DNA of 64,000 bases from an uncultured Ruegeria sp. (GTDB taxonomy: Bacteria; Pseudomonadota; Alphaproteobacteria; Rhodobacterales; Rhodobacteraceae). The stretch lies in NCBI RefSeq assembly GCF_947500045.1, contig NZ_CANMQQ010000006.1:124001-188000 (forward strand), in the 5' to 3' direction. Position 1 is the stretch's first letter. Each line of letters begins with the position of its first letter. This document shows, piece by piece, positions 46,452 to 55,030 of the stretch. Below the pieces are notes generated by a model. The model was not told the DNA's origin, searched no databases, and saw nothing but the letters and a program-made list of their open reading frames with translations. A program made the position numbers and the translations under genes.

Positions 46452-47252
46452 TTAGTTGATCGCAGGCACAACGATGCGATTGCCGAACGGGGCTTCGACA
46501 TCAAAAACACCGAGTGCTTGCATTTCGGCTTCATCCGGGGCTTCGCAAGACCATTTGCGGCTGGGTTTCCAGCCGCAGGTCTCACGGTTGCTACCGAGAT
46601 GTTCTGCGCGCAGAAATGCGGCCGTGGCAGGGTCGACAACCGGCACATCTAAAGCCCTTGCCATGGTTTCATTAAAGCCGATTTCCATGGTGCAACCCAG
46701 GATCAGCGCCTCGGCATGATCGTCCTCGACAGCCTTGCGTCCGGCCTGCATCAGACGTTCGGCAGTCGTGTCGTGATCCATTTGGAAATCGGTGACCCCC
46801 AATCCGACGGGGTAGAACCCGCTCAGCCGGTTTTCATACCCGTTCGCAACAACTGTGCTGTGCATCTGGTGGACCCATTTTTGCCGGCCAACGATGATGC
46901 CGAAACGATTGCTGAGCGATGAGGCAATGTCACATGAGGCAGCACAGGGGGCCGTGACGATCATTTCGCCGGATATCTCTTGCGCGTCTTTCAACGCGGT
47001 GTCGTAGAAACAACCGATGACACAGGCGTCGAAACCTTCGTTCGCGGCGGCTCGTACACCTTGAAGAATATGTGGCGTGACCATCGCCTCATAGCTGCGA
47101 AATTCCACATGATTGAACCGGCCCGCGCTGTCCGGCAGGCAAGTTACATGAACCTCGGTATCGGCGCGTTTGCGGTGCCGAACCATGTCAGCAAACAATT
47201 CGTCATGGCCCGACCGATGGACGACCGGGCTAAGGTACATGATGCGGGTCAT
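46452..47252 (-). CDS. Asp/Glu/hydantoin racemase family protein, copy 2
   Basis: 266 residues, paralogous to copy 1 along its whole length. Active-site cysteines Cys81 (IGCFYDTAL) and Cys187 (LGCTMEIGF). The same C-terminal tail occurs, CGWKPSRKWSCEAP and FGNRIVVPA. Retaining both cysteines in each copy suggests both are active, perhaps on different stereo- or side-chain substrates. It overlaps the HyuB gene at 47249 by four bases. Confidence 0.85.
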   Translation of the reverse strand: MTRIMYLSPVVHRSGHDELFADMVRHRKRADTEVHVTCLPDSAGRFNHVEFRSYEAMVTPHILQGVRAAANEGFDACVIGCFYDTALKDAQEISGEMIVTAPCAASCDIASSLSNRFGIIVGRQKWVHQMHSTVVANGYENRLSGFYPVGLGVTDFQMDHDTTAERLMQAGRKAVEDDHAEALILGCTMEIGFNETMARALDVPVVDPATAAFLRAEHLGSNRETCGWKPSRKWSCEAPDEAEMQALGVFDVEAPFGNRIVVPAIN

Positions 47253-48895
47253 GTATGAGAGCCGTAAATGTCGGTTGCTGCCTGCGCCGTCACGAAACCG
47301 TTCTTGACGTCCAAAGCAAGCGCTTTAGTGTCGCGATCTTTTGGATCACCATAGCCTGCGCCTGAGGATGTCACGACACGGACAACATCATCCGTGGTCA
47401 GATCAAGTCCCGATACAAACGAATAGCGTTCGGTTTCGTCACCTTTGATGACTTCAACGTAGTTTCCAGAGCCTTCATTGCCACCCTCAAGTGACCAGGG
47501 CTTTACTTTTGAACGAGTATAGCCCGCCGTCAGAAACCCGTGGTCAGTGCGAATGCGGTATTCCAGAACCAACCCGCGTCCGCCGGTGAATTTTCCCTCG
47601 CCACCCGGTTCGGTATTCAGTGCCATCTTATCGACATACAGACCATTGCGCGCCTCAGAGATCTCGGCGGGTGTATTGTAGGTTTCGCCGTGGAAGCCTG
47701 AGAAAATACAGGGATTTCCATCTTGCCCGTCCCAAGCGCCCCAGCCGCCAATTTGCGGCTCAATGATGGTGTACTGGCGTCCAGTATCAGGATGGATGCC
47801 GCCGATGAATGTTCCACAGATCGAACTGAAATGCCCGGCAGGCAACCGGGCTGGGATGTGAGGTGCCAGACAACGCCAGATCAAATCATAGACCCGTACC
47901 TCGGTTTCGAAATAGAATCCAATCGCTGCAGGTTCTTTTGCGTGAAACACCGATCCTTCGCGCGTTAACACTTTCAACGGGCGGAACGAGCCATCATTGG
48001 CGGGCGTTTCAGGGTCGGTCAGCGATTTAAACACCATCTGTGCACAAACATAGGTGCCATCTTGGCTTGTGTTGGTGGGCCCTGCGTCCTGATCGGGGTT
48101 GTCGCGCAGATCGACGATGAAATCCGTATCGGTGATTGTGATCTTGACATTGAATACGCGACCATCATCCTGATCTTCGCTTAGCTCAAATGTGCCCTTG
48201 GGTAGATGGGCAAGCTCGGAAATGGCGGAAGCTTCGCCAAAGGCCATGAAGTTTTCCATCGCCGTGATGAATGTGTTTGCCCCGTATTTTTCGGCCAACC
48301 CTTCCAGCCGTTTGGCCCCGACCCGAACTGACGCAATGGCAGCCCAGACATCGCCCAGCAGAAAATCAGGCATCCGGCTGTTGGTCGTTATGATGTCCAT
48401 GACCGCTTGATCGGTGACGCTCTCCCGGACCAGCTTGACCGCAGGAAGGCGCAGGCCCTCTTGAAAGATCTCGGTCGCATCACCGGACAGCGATCCGGGT
48501 GCCATGCCACCCACATCGGAATTGTGGGCGATGTTCGCTGCCCATGCGATCAGCTGGTCGCCTGCAAACACAGGCATCGCCAACACCAGATCGTTCAGGT
48601 GTGTCACCCCACCGTGCCATGGATCGTTGGTGATGAAGACGTCGCCGGGGCGAATGTCATCATGCTTGCCAAGAATGAATTGAACCGACTTATCCAGTAC
48701 CCCAATGAAGGCGGGGATGCCAGCGCCAGAAGATGCGATACGCCCTTGGGCATCTGTAATCCCGGTGCCCATATCCAGCACTTCGTAGATGATCGAAGAC
48801 ATGGCAGTTTTGCGCATAGCAGCGAACATTTCATCGGCTGCTGCCTGTAGTGAGTTCTGGATGATCTCCAGTGTGATTGGGTCAGCATTGCTCAT
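47249..48895 (-). CDS. Hydantoinase B (HyuB), full length
   Basis: 548 residues. The family's N-terminal pattern is clear (ITLEIIQNSLQAAADEMF, VLDMGTGITDAQG, FITNDPWHGGVTHLNDL), MGTGIT and HGGVTH regions being well conserved, and the C-terminal motif TSSGAGYGDPKDRD followed by DVKNGFVTAQAA and YG is present. With HyuA it forms the ATP-dependent N-methylhydantoinase/5-oxoprolinase type enzyme that opens five-membered cyclic amides. Start overlaps the HyuA stop by four bases. Confidence 0.9.
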   Translation of the reverse strand: MSNADPITLEIIQNSLQAAADEMFAAMRKTAMSSIIYEVLDMGTGITDAQGRIASSGAGIPAFIGVLDKSVQFILGKHDDIRPGDVFITNDPWHGGVTHLNDLVLAMPVFAGDQLIAWAANIAHNSDVGGMAPGSLSGDATEIFQEGLRLPAVKLVRESVTDQAVMDIITTNSRMPDFLLGDVWAAIASVRVGAKRLEGLAEKYGANTFITAMENFMAFGEASAISELAHLPKGTFELSEDQDDGRVFNVKITITDTDFIVDLRDNPDQDAGPTNTSQDGTYVCAQMVFKSLTDPETPANDGSFRPLKVLTREGSVFHAKEPAAIGFYFETEVRVYDLIWRCLAPHIPARLPAGHFSSICGTFIGGIHPDTGRQYTIIEPQIGGWGAWDGQDGNPCIFSGFHGETYNTPAEISEARNGLYVDKMALNTEPGGEGKFTGGRGLVLEYRIRTDHGFLTAGYTRSKVKPWSLEGGNEGSGNYVEVIKGDETERYSFVSGLDLTTDDVVRVVTSSGAGYGDPKDRDTKALALDVKNGFVTAQAATDIYGSHT

Positions 48896-50973
48896 GCGGT
48901 CTCTCCCAATTCGATATGGATATTGCGATAGGTATCCACGCTGACTTTGTTGCCGGGGTGGATGACGATTGTCGTACCGGGATCCTCGACCACAGCGGGG
49001 CCGTTAAAGGTCATGCCCGGTGATAGTTCTCCACCATCGTAGATGTCTGCCAAGTGCCGTCCCTCAAGTGCGTAATCGACCGTGCGCCTGGATTTGATTG
49101 CTCCGCTGGCGTCCGCGTCTCCCATAGGAGCTGGCGACATCTCAATCTTGCCAACTTCCGCGCGGGCGACAAGGTGGATGCCCACCATCTCGACCGGGGC
49201 ATCAAGGCGATAAGTATATTCCCGTTCATACGCCTCGCGGAAGTCTTCGGCGATCTGATCCAGCTTGGCGTCAGTAACAGCGCCATCAAGCAATACTTCG
49301 GTCGTGTGTTCCTGATTTTGGTAGCGAAACTTGCCGTAACGCAAGAAAGACACTTGTTCAGCGGTGACACCGTCGGCTGCAAAGGTCTCGCGCGCTTTGG
49401 CTTCCGCCTCGGTAAAGATGTGTTCGATGACGCCGCCCGCACCTTCCGACAGTTCCGCCAGTTGCGTAACAAAAAAATCGCGCCGCAGATCTGACATCAT
49501 CATCCCCCAGGCTGAGAACACCGCCGCCGCCGCAGGGACAACGACCTTTTTGACCTGTAGTTCCTGTCCAAGGGCAACGGCGTGCATGGCACCACCACCG
49601 CCAAAGGCCAGCAGCGTGAAATCGCGTGTGTCATGACCACGGTTCAGCGAGACGAGCTTCAGCGCGTTGACCATGTTGTTGTTGGCAATACGGATGATAC
49701 CACGGGCCGCTTCATCCGCATCAACTTCAAGTTTGTCGCCCACGGCTTTCAGCGCAGCCTCTGTATTGGCCATATCGGCTTCGATGGAACCCCCACAGAA
49801 ATAGTCGCGATTGATCCGGCCCAGCCAAAGGTTTGCATCTGTAGTTGTCGCAGCTTCGCCACCCTTGCCATAGGCCGCGGGGCCAGGTAGCGCGCCGGCT
49901 GATTGCGGGCCAACGTGCAGCTTGCCAAAGTCATCGACCCAAGCGATAGAGCCACCACCATTGCCGATCTCAACCAGATCAACCACCGGCACCATGATCG
50001 GATAGCCTGCAGATTTACGGGACCGCTCGATCCAGTAATCCGTCATGATGCGCACTTCGCCATCTTCGATCAGTGAGCATTTCGCCGTGGTGCCGCCAAT
50101 ATCCAGCGCAAGGATATTTGGTTCGCCAATCAGTTTGCCCAGTTCAGCTGCCCCCCAGAACCCAGAGGCCGGGCCGCTTTCCACCATGGTGATCGGCACG
50201 GCCGAAGTTGCGGCAAGGCTGTCGACGCCGCAGTTTGACTGCATGATAAACGGCGATTGCTTCAGCCCGCCCTGTTTCATCCCCTCGTCCAGTTTACCCA
50301 GATAGCGCGCTGCAACAGGCTGTACATAGGCTGACAGCACGGCGGTGTTGGAGCGTTCATATTCACGCCACTCGCGGGTGATTTGATGGCTGGCCACAAC
50401 CGAGACCTCGGGCCACATGCGCGTAACCTCGGCCAACAGCGCCTCTTCATGTGCGGTGTTGGCGTAGGAATGCAGCAGGCTGATCGCGACGGCCTGGACC
50501 CTTTCGGCGCGGAAATCCTTAAGGATGGCGGGCAGACCGGACAGATCCAGCGGCGCACGTTCCGTGCCTTGATAAGTCATCCGTCCAGGGACCTCAGCAC
50601 GCAAGTGACGCGGCACGAAGGGTTCAGGTTTTTCATAGTGAAGGTTAAAGAAATCCGGGCGGTTGCCGCGTGCGATCTCTAGCGTATCGCGAAACCCTTC
50701 AGTTGTGATCAGCCCAACTTTGACGCCCTTGCGTTCGGTCAGCGCGTTGATGACCACTGTTGTGCCATGTGCCATGAAATCCACATCGGCGGTGGCAATA
50801 CCGTCTGCTTCCATCTTGCTCAGCACGTTCAGCACACCTTGTTCGAAATTGGGTGGGGTCGTGTCAGACTTTGCGGTTACGACGCGCATGCCATCGTCCC
50901 CTGTCTCAAAGGCCACAAGATCGGTAAATGTTCCGCCTACATCCGTGGCAACACGTCGGATTGAATTTGTCAT
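48892..50973 (-). CDS. Hydantoinase A (HyuA), ATPase subunit
   Basis: 693 residues from ATG 50973, with AAGGAG upstream. The ASKHA-type ATPase motifs are seen: ATDVGGTFTD near residue 10, ALDIGGTTAKCSL and IGNGGGSIAW in the middle and AFGGGGAMHA. It couples ATP hydrolysis to ring opening together with HyuB. Only one HyuA is present for two HyuB proteins. The C-terminal part (about 520-690) is the usual beta-sheet domain. Confidence 0.9.
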   Translation of the reverse strand: MTNSIRRVATDVGGTFTDLVAFETGDDGMRVVTAKSDTTPPNFEQGVLNVLSKMEADGIATADVDFMAHGTTVVINALTERKGVKVGLITTEGFRDTLEIARGNRPDFFNLHYEKPEPFVPRHLRAEVPGRMTYQGTERAPLDLSGLPAILKDFRAERVQAVAISLLHSYANTAHEEALLAEVTRMWPEVSVVASHQITREWREYERSNTAVLSAYVQPVAARYLGKLDEGMKQGGLKQSPFIMQSNCGVDSLAATSAVPITMVESGPASGFWGAAELGKLIGEPNILALDIGGTTAKCSLIEDGEVRIMTDYWIERSRKSAGYPIMVPVVDLVEIGNGGGSIAWVDDFGKLHVGPQSAGALPGPAAYGKGGEAATTTDANLWLGRINRDYFCGGSIEADMANTEAALKAVGDKLEVDADEAARGIIRIANNNMVNALKLVSLNRGHDTRDFTLLAFGGGGAMHAVALGQELQVKKVVVPAAAAVFSAWGMMMSDLRRDFFVTQLAELSEGAGGVIEHIFTEAEAKARETFAADGVTAEQVSFLRYGKFRYQNQEHTTEVLLDGAVTDAKLDQIAEDFREAYEREYTYRLDAPVEMVGIHLVARAEVGKIEMSPAPMGDADASGAIKSRRTVDYALEGRHLADIYDGGELSPGMTFNGPAVVEDPGTTIVIHPGNKVSVDTYRNIHIELGETA

Positions 50974-50974
50974 G

Positions 50975-51457
50975 TCAGGCTCCTTTTCGGACGGCATTAG
51001 CGACCAGAAGTGCCAATGCGCCGGGTTGTTTCAGAGTTTCGGCGGCTGCAACGCGGTCTGCCGTATAGTGTCCCGCCTTGTGCAGGCAGTTGAGCGTGCC
51101 GATGACCTTCCCCGCGACAACGATTGGCAGGTTCAAACAGCTTTCGCAGCCAAGCGACTGGATCAGCTCGTGGTCAGGAAAAACCGAGGCGATTTCCTCT
51201 ATCGTATTTGCTACAAATGTTTCGTGGCGACCCTCAACCTGAGCACTCCAGGCGTCTTCCCGCATCGGTTTTTCACCGGTCGCGGGATAGGCATCGGGCA
51301 TATTTGTGTAGCTGCGTCGCGCAACACGCTTTTCTCGGTCGAGTTCCATGATTGTGAACAATTTTGCGCCAATTGTTTTGGACACCTCATCCGCGACCGC
51401 CTTGAAGATCGCTTCGGGCTGGTTGGGGTGGGATAGGATTTCTGTGAAATCTGTCAT
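50975..51457 (-). CDS. Stand-alone GAF-domain protein
   Basis: 160 residues, a single GAF domain with no catalytic or output domain. A SLGCESCLNLPIVV segment holds Cys104 and Cys107 and the following VAGKVIGTLNCLH is the conserved GAF beta-strand core. It may sense a ligand or redox state, or serve as a chaperone or subunit of the hydantoinase. Four-base overlap with the upstream ATPase gene and one base from HyuA. Its role in such operons is unknown to me. Confidence 0.8.
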   Translation of the reverse strand: MTDFTEILSHPNQPEAIFKAVADEVSKTIGAKLFTIMELDREKRVARRSYTNMPDAYPATGEKPMREDAWSAQVEGRHETFVANTIEEIASVFPDHELIQSLGCESCLNLPIVVAGKVIGTLNCLHKAGHYTADRVAAAETLKQPGALALLVANAVRKGA

Positions 51458-52251
51458 GAGGACTCCGCTAGTTTGTCTCGCAGCGCCATTTCGTCGGGAT
51501 CGACCACAGGCACCGCACCGATCAGTTTTCTGGTGTATTCCGCTTGAGGCTGTGTAAAAATCTGTTCGGTCGTTCCGCTTTCGACAAGCCGGCCCGACTG
51601 AAACACTGCAACGCGGTCAGCGATGTTGCGTACTACGGCAAGATCATGGGTGATGAACACATAGGTCAACCCGCGTGACGCGCGCAGTTCATTCAGCAAC
51701 CGCAAAACACGCGCTTGTACAAGCACATCCAGCGCGGAAGTGGGTTCATCAAGAACCAAAAGCTCGGGCTCGCAGGCGAGTGCACGTGCAATGCCGACAC
51801 GTTGCCGCTGACCGCCAGACAACGCCGCAGGCGCACGTTTGCGCATATTGGCAGGCAGGCCGACAGCCTCAAGCGCCTGTTCAACGATCTGCCACCGATC
51901 AGCGCGCGCGCCGATCCCGTAGGTATCCAAACCCAATCGCACAGACGCCCCAACCGACCTTTTGGGATTGAGGGAAGACAACGGGTTTTGCTGGACCAGT
52001 TGAATGTGGCGACGTTGATCCGGTGTGCGTTTTGGCGACAGCACGGTGTCGTTGAACAACACATTTCCGCTGGTCTGCGCCAGAATACCAAGGATCATAT
52101 TGGCGAGGGTCGTTTTCCCGGACCCGCTTTCGCCGACAATGGCAAGACATTCGCCCTGCGTCACCTCTAGCGATACATCGCGCACCGCATGTATCTTTCC
52201 GGCAGGGCTGTCGAAGGTCTTGATCAAGTTCTCGAGAGACAAAAGGCTCAT
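51454..52251 (-). CDS. Oligopeptide-type ABC importer ATPase (DppF-like)
   Basis: 265 residues. Walker A GESGSGKTTLAN near residue 39, signature LSGGQRQRVGIARAL, Walker B ELLVLDEPTSALD and the H-loop YVFITHD. It is the second ATPase of the importer, usually DppF/OppF. It overlaps both neighbours by four bases. The importer takes up small peptides or related solutes; its substrate is likely that of the HyuAB pathway. Confidence 0.9.
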   Translation of the reverse strand: MSLLSLENLIKTFDSPAGKIHAVRDVSLEVTQGECLAIVGESGSGKTTLANMILGILAQTSGNVLFNDTVLSPKRTPDQRRHIQLVQQNPLSSLNPKRSVGASVRLGLDTYGIGARADRWQIVEQALEAVGLPANMRKRAPAALSGGQRQRVGIARALACEPELLVLDEPTSALDVLVQARVLRLLNELRASRGLTYVFITHDLAVVRNIADRVAVFQSGRLVESGTTEQIFTQPQAEYTRKLIGAVPVVDPDEMALRDKLAESS

Positions 52252-53117
52252 GCTACGCCCCCGTGACTGATCTGAGGAGCGAAGAAGTCTTCGCTGACTT
52301 CTGGCACTTCCGGCAGTCCTGCGCCCGTGATGCGCGGAACCGCTGACATAAGGGCGCGCGTGTAAGCATGGCGCGGATCTGAAAAAAGCGCCTGCGTCGG
52401 CCCGTCCTCGACAATATTTCCGCGGTAAATCACGTAAACCCGATCGGCGAATTCGCGCACCACACCTAGATTGTGCGAGATGAACAGCACTGCCGTGCCA
52501 TGATCCGCAACCAGATTGCGCATCAGCGTTAACGTCTGGGCCTGAACGGACACGTCCAAAGCGGTGCCCGGCTCATCCGCCAAAAGCAGTTTCGGACGAT
52601 TGGCTAGTGCCATCGCTATCATGACCCGTTGGTTCATGCCGCCGGACAATTGAAACGCGTAGGCATTCAAAACCCGGTTCGGATCGAGGATCGAAACCTC
52701 GCCCAACATCTTCGTGGCTCTCTCTTGGCACGCATCTGCACCCATGGATGGGTCACGCCTTCGCAAAACCTCGGTGAACTGTCGCCCGATTGTAAATGCC
52801 GGGTTCAGGGATGACGTCGGGTCCTGAAAAATCATCGACATATCTGTCCCTCTAAGTGCTGCACGCGCTTTGGGGTTCATGGCTGAGATGTCGTTCCCAT
52901 CGAACTTGACCGCGCCCGAAATTCGCGCCGACCGAGTTTCTTGTAAAAGGCCCAATACGATCCGCGCGGTGACCGACTTGCCCGATCCGCTTTCACCGAC
53001 AAGCGCCACACGCTCGCCCTGCGCGATGTTCAGGGAAATGCCGTGCAACACGTTGTTGATACCGGACAGCCCTTTGAACCCCAGATGCAGGTCACTGATG
53101 CTTAGCAGAGCGCTCAT
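52248..53117 (-). CDS. Oligopeptide-type ABC importer ATPase (DppD-like)
   Basis: 289 residues. Walker A GESGSGKSVTARIV, signature LSGGMNQRVMIAMAL, Walker B KLLLADEPGTALD and a C-terminal oligopeptide-type extension (about 235-280) with DPRHAYTRALMSAVPRI. In the signature, MNQR replaces the usual MRQR. It is the DppD/OppD-type partner of the preceding ATPase. Confidence 0.9.
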   Translation of the reverse strand: MSALLSISDLHLGFKGLSGINNVLHGISLNIAQGERVALVGESGSGKSVTARIVLGLLQETRSARISGAVKFDGNDISAMNPKARAALRGTDMSMIFQDPTSSLNPAFTIGRQFTEVLRRRDPSMGADACQERATKMLGEVSILDPNRVLNAYAFQLSGGMNQRVMIAMALANRPKLLLADEPGTALDVSVQAQTLTLMRNLVADHGTAVLFISHNLGVVREFADRVYVIYRGNIVEDGPTQALFSDPRHAYTRALMSAVPRITGAGLPEVPEVSEDFFAPQISHGGVA

Positions 53118-53947
53118 TCGTCTACCCCCAGAACTTCACGTAGGCCGTCGCCCATCAGGTTGAACCCGAAGACTGCAATCAGAATTGCGAGGCCGGGGAA
53201 AACGGTCAGCCACCAGCTGTCTGGAAGATAGCGCGCACCCTCGGCGACCATTGATCCAAGATCCGGCGTCGGTGGCTGCACCCCAAGCCCAAGGAAAGAC
53301 AGGGACGAGGCGATGATGATCACAAAGCCCATATCCAGAGTCATTTTGGTGATAATCGCTGGTAAGCAGTTAGGAAGAATTTCGCGAAAGGCGATATGGG
53401 CCGTACCCGCGCCGATCACCTCGGCAGCTAACACATAGCCTTCTTCGCGCTCTGACCGGGCAATCGCGTAGACCAGCCGCGCATACCAGGGCCACCACAT
53501 GACCGTCACGGCGAGCATGGCGTTTGTCAGTGTCGGCTCCAGCACACCCATCATCGCGATGGCCAAAACCAGCGGTGGGATAGACAGGAACACATCGACA
53601 ATGCGCATCAGAATTGCCTCGGCCCAACCGCCAAGATAACCCGCCAGCAGGCCGAAGATCGTACCGACCGGGGCGGCGATGGCCAGGACAACCACGCCCA
53701 GCACTAGCGAAATCTGATAGGCGTATAGAATTCGACTGAAGAGATCGCGCCCAACCAGATCAGTGCCCATCCAATTGCGCGCGGATGGGGGCTTGTTTGC
53801 AAAGGCAAAATCCACAACCGCACCGTTATGGGTGGGAAATGGTGCAATCCAGGGGGCGAAGATGGCGGCAAACACGACCAAAGCGACAAGGATCACACCC
53901 ACCAGTGACAATGGGTTGGCTGCCAGTATTCGGATTGCGCGGATCAT
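53114..53947 (-). CDS. Oligopeptide-type ABC importer permease (DppC-like)
   Basis: 277 residues with about six membrane helices. NWMGTDLVGRDLFSRILY is the conserved DppC periplasmic start and the EAA-like loop is YVLAAEVIGAGTAHIAFREILPN (in parts). It forms the membrane channel with the DppB-type partner. The start codon shares one base with the upstream permease stop. Confidence 0.9.
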   Translation of the reverse strand: MIRAIRILAANPLSLVGVILVALVVFAAIFAPWIAPFPTHNGAVVDFAFANKPPSARNWMGTDLVGRDLFSRILYAYQISLVLGVVVLAIAAPVGTIFGLLAGYLGGWAEAILMRIVDVFLSIPPLVLAIAMMGVLEPTLTNAMLAVTVMWWPWYARLVYAIARSEREEGYVLAAEVIGAGTAHIAFREILPNCLPAIITKMTLDMGFVIIIASSLSFLGLGVQPPTPDLGSMVAEGARYLPDSWWLTVFPGLAILIAVFGFNLMGDGLREVLGVDE

Positions 53948-54972
53948 CAGGTTGCCCTCGTGGAATGGCGGATGCGCGGATTAAGAAACGCGATCAGTAG
54001 ATCGACGATGACGTTCACAATGAGGAACGTCAGCGCGATGATCAAAACGGTGCCCATGATGGCGTTGAGATCCTTACGTAAGATCACCGCTACGCCATAG
54101 CGGCTCAGCCCTGGCCAAGCGAAGACTGCCTCTACCAGAAAGGCGTTGCCCAACATGGCCGCAAAATCGAGGCCAATGATCGTCAATGATGGGATCAGCG
54201 AAGGTTTAAACGCATAAATGCGCGCAATACGAGAAGGAAAGAACCCGTAGGCCTGTGCCATCTCGATGTAGGGTTTATCGTAGGTCTCTACCATATTGGC
54301 GCGGGTAAGTCGGGCCGCTTGACCTATCCCCGACAGTGCAAGCGCCACGGCGGGCAGGATCAGATGGCGAATGGCGTCACCAAACGCCGCGATATTCCCG
54401 GCCAGCAGCGTGTCGATCAGAAGGAAACCGGTATGCCGGTCGATGTCATAGATGTCCGAAATACGACCTGCGATGGGAAAGATCGGCAGATAGAATGCAA
54501 AGAGAAGCATCAGGATTACCGCCCAGACGAAACTGGGTGCTGACACCGTCAGCAACGAGAAAATTCGTATCAGATGATCAGGCCAGCGGCCACGATAGCG
54601 CGCAGCAAGTATTCCCAGTGGCAGGCCCAAGGCGACCATGATGATGCCGGCAATCAAAACCAGTTCAAGCGTTGCGGGCAAGAATTGCGCGATGTCCAGT
54701 GTCACGGGACGATTGGTATAGAGCGAGGTGCCCAAATCACCGCGGCTTACATCTGCCAAGAAATGCCCGTATTGCAACACGAGCGGTTCATCGAGGTGCA
54801 TTTCCGCCCGCAGATTTGCAACCTGCTCGGGCGTGGCATTGGGGCCAAGCGCGATGCGCGCCGGATCGCCGGGAATAACTCGGGCAATGGTAAAGATCAG
54901 CATGGAAACCCCGATGAGGACAATCAAAGAGATACCAAGCCGTCTAAGAAGAAGGCGGAGGACAGGGGACAT
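53947..54972 (-). CDS. Oligopeptide-type ABC importer permease (DppB-like)
   Basis: 341 residues with about six membrane helices. Conserved DppB features are ARVIPGDPARIALGPNATPEQ at the N-terminus (a periplasmic motif) and LRKDLNAIMGTVLIIALTFL near the end. It forms the channel with the DppC-type protein. It is separated from the binding-protein gene by 58 bases that hold a strong hairpin. Confidence 0.9.
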   Translation of the reverse strand: MSPVLRLLLRRLGISLIVLIGVSMLIFTIARVIPGDPARIALGPNATPEQVANLRAEMHLDEPLVLQYGHFLADVSRGDLGTSLYTNRPVTLDIAQFLPATLELVLIAGIIMVALGLPLGILAARYRGRWPDHLIRIFSLLTVSAPSFVWAVILMLLFAFYLPIFPIAGRISDIYDIDRHTGFLLIDTLLAGNIAAFGDAIRHLILPAVALALSGIGQAARLTRANMVETYDKPYIEMAQAYGFFPSRIARIYAFKPSLIPSLTIIGLDFAAMLGNAFLVEAVFAWPGLSRYGVAVILRKDLNAIMGTVLIIALTFLIVNVIVDLLIAFLNPRIRHSTRAT

Positions 54973-54990
54973 TTATTTGCTCTGGAAAAG

Positions 54991-55016
54991 GCCGGGCACC
55001 TGCGTAGGCGCCCGGC
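54991..55016 (-). promoter_or_regulatory. Intra-operon hairpin between binding protein and permease genes
   Basis: On the minus strand GCCGGGCGCCT and AGGTGCCCGGC pair over 11 positions (one wobble) around a 4-base loop, followed by CTTTTCC. A partial terminator or mRNA stabiliser here is common in ABC importers and raises the amount of binding protein over the permeases. Confidence 0.65.
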
Positions 55017-55030
55017 AGTTCAGGGAGGTA

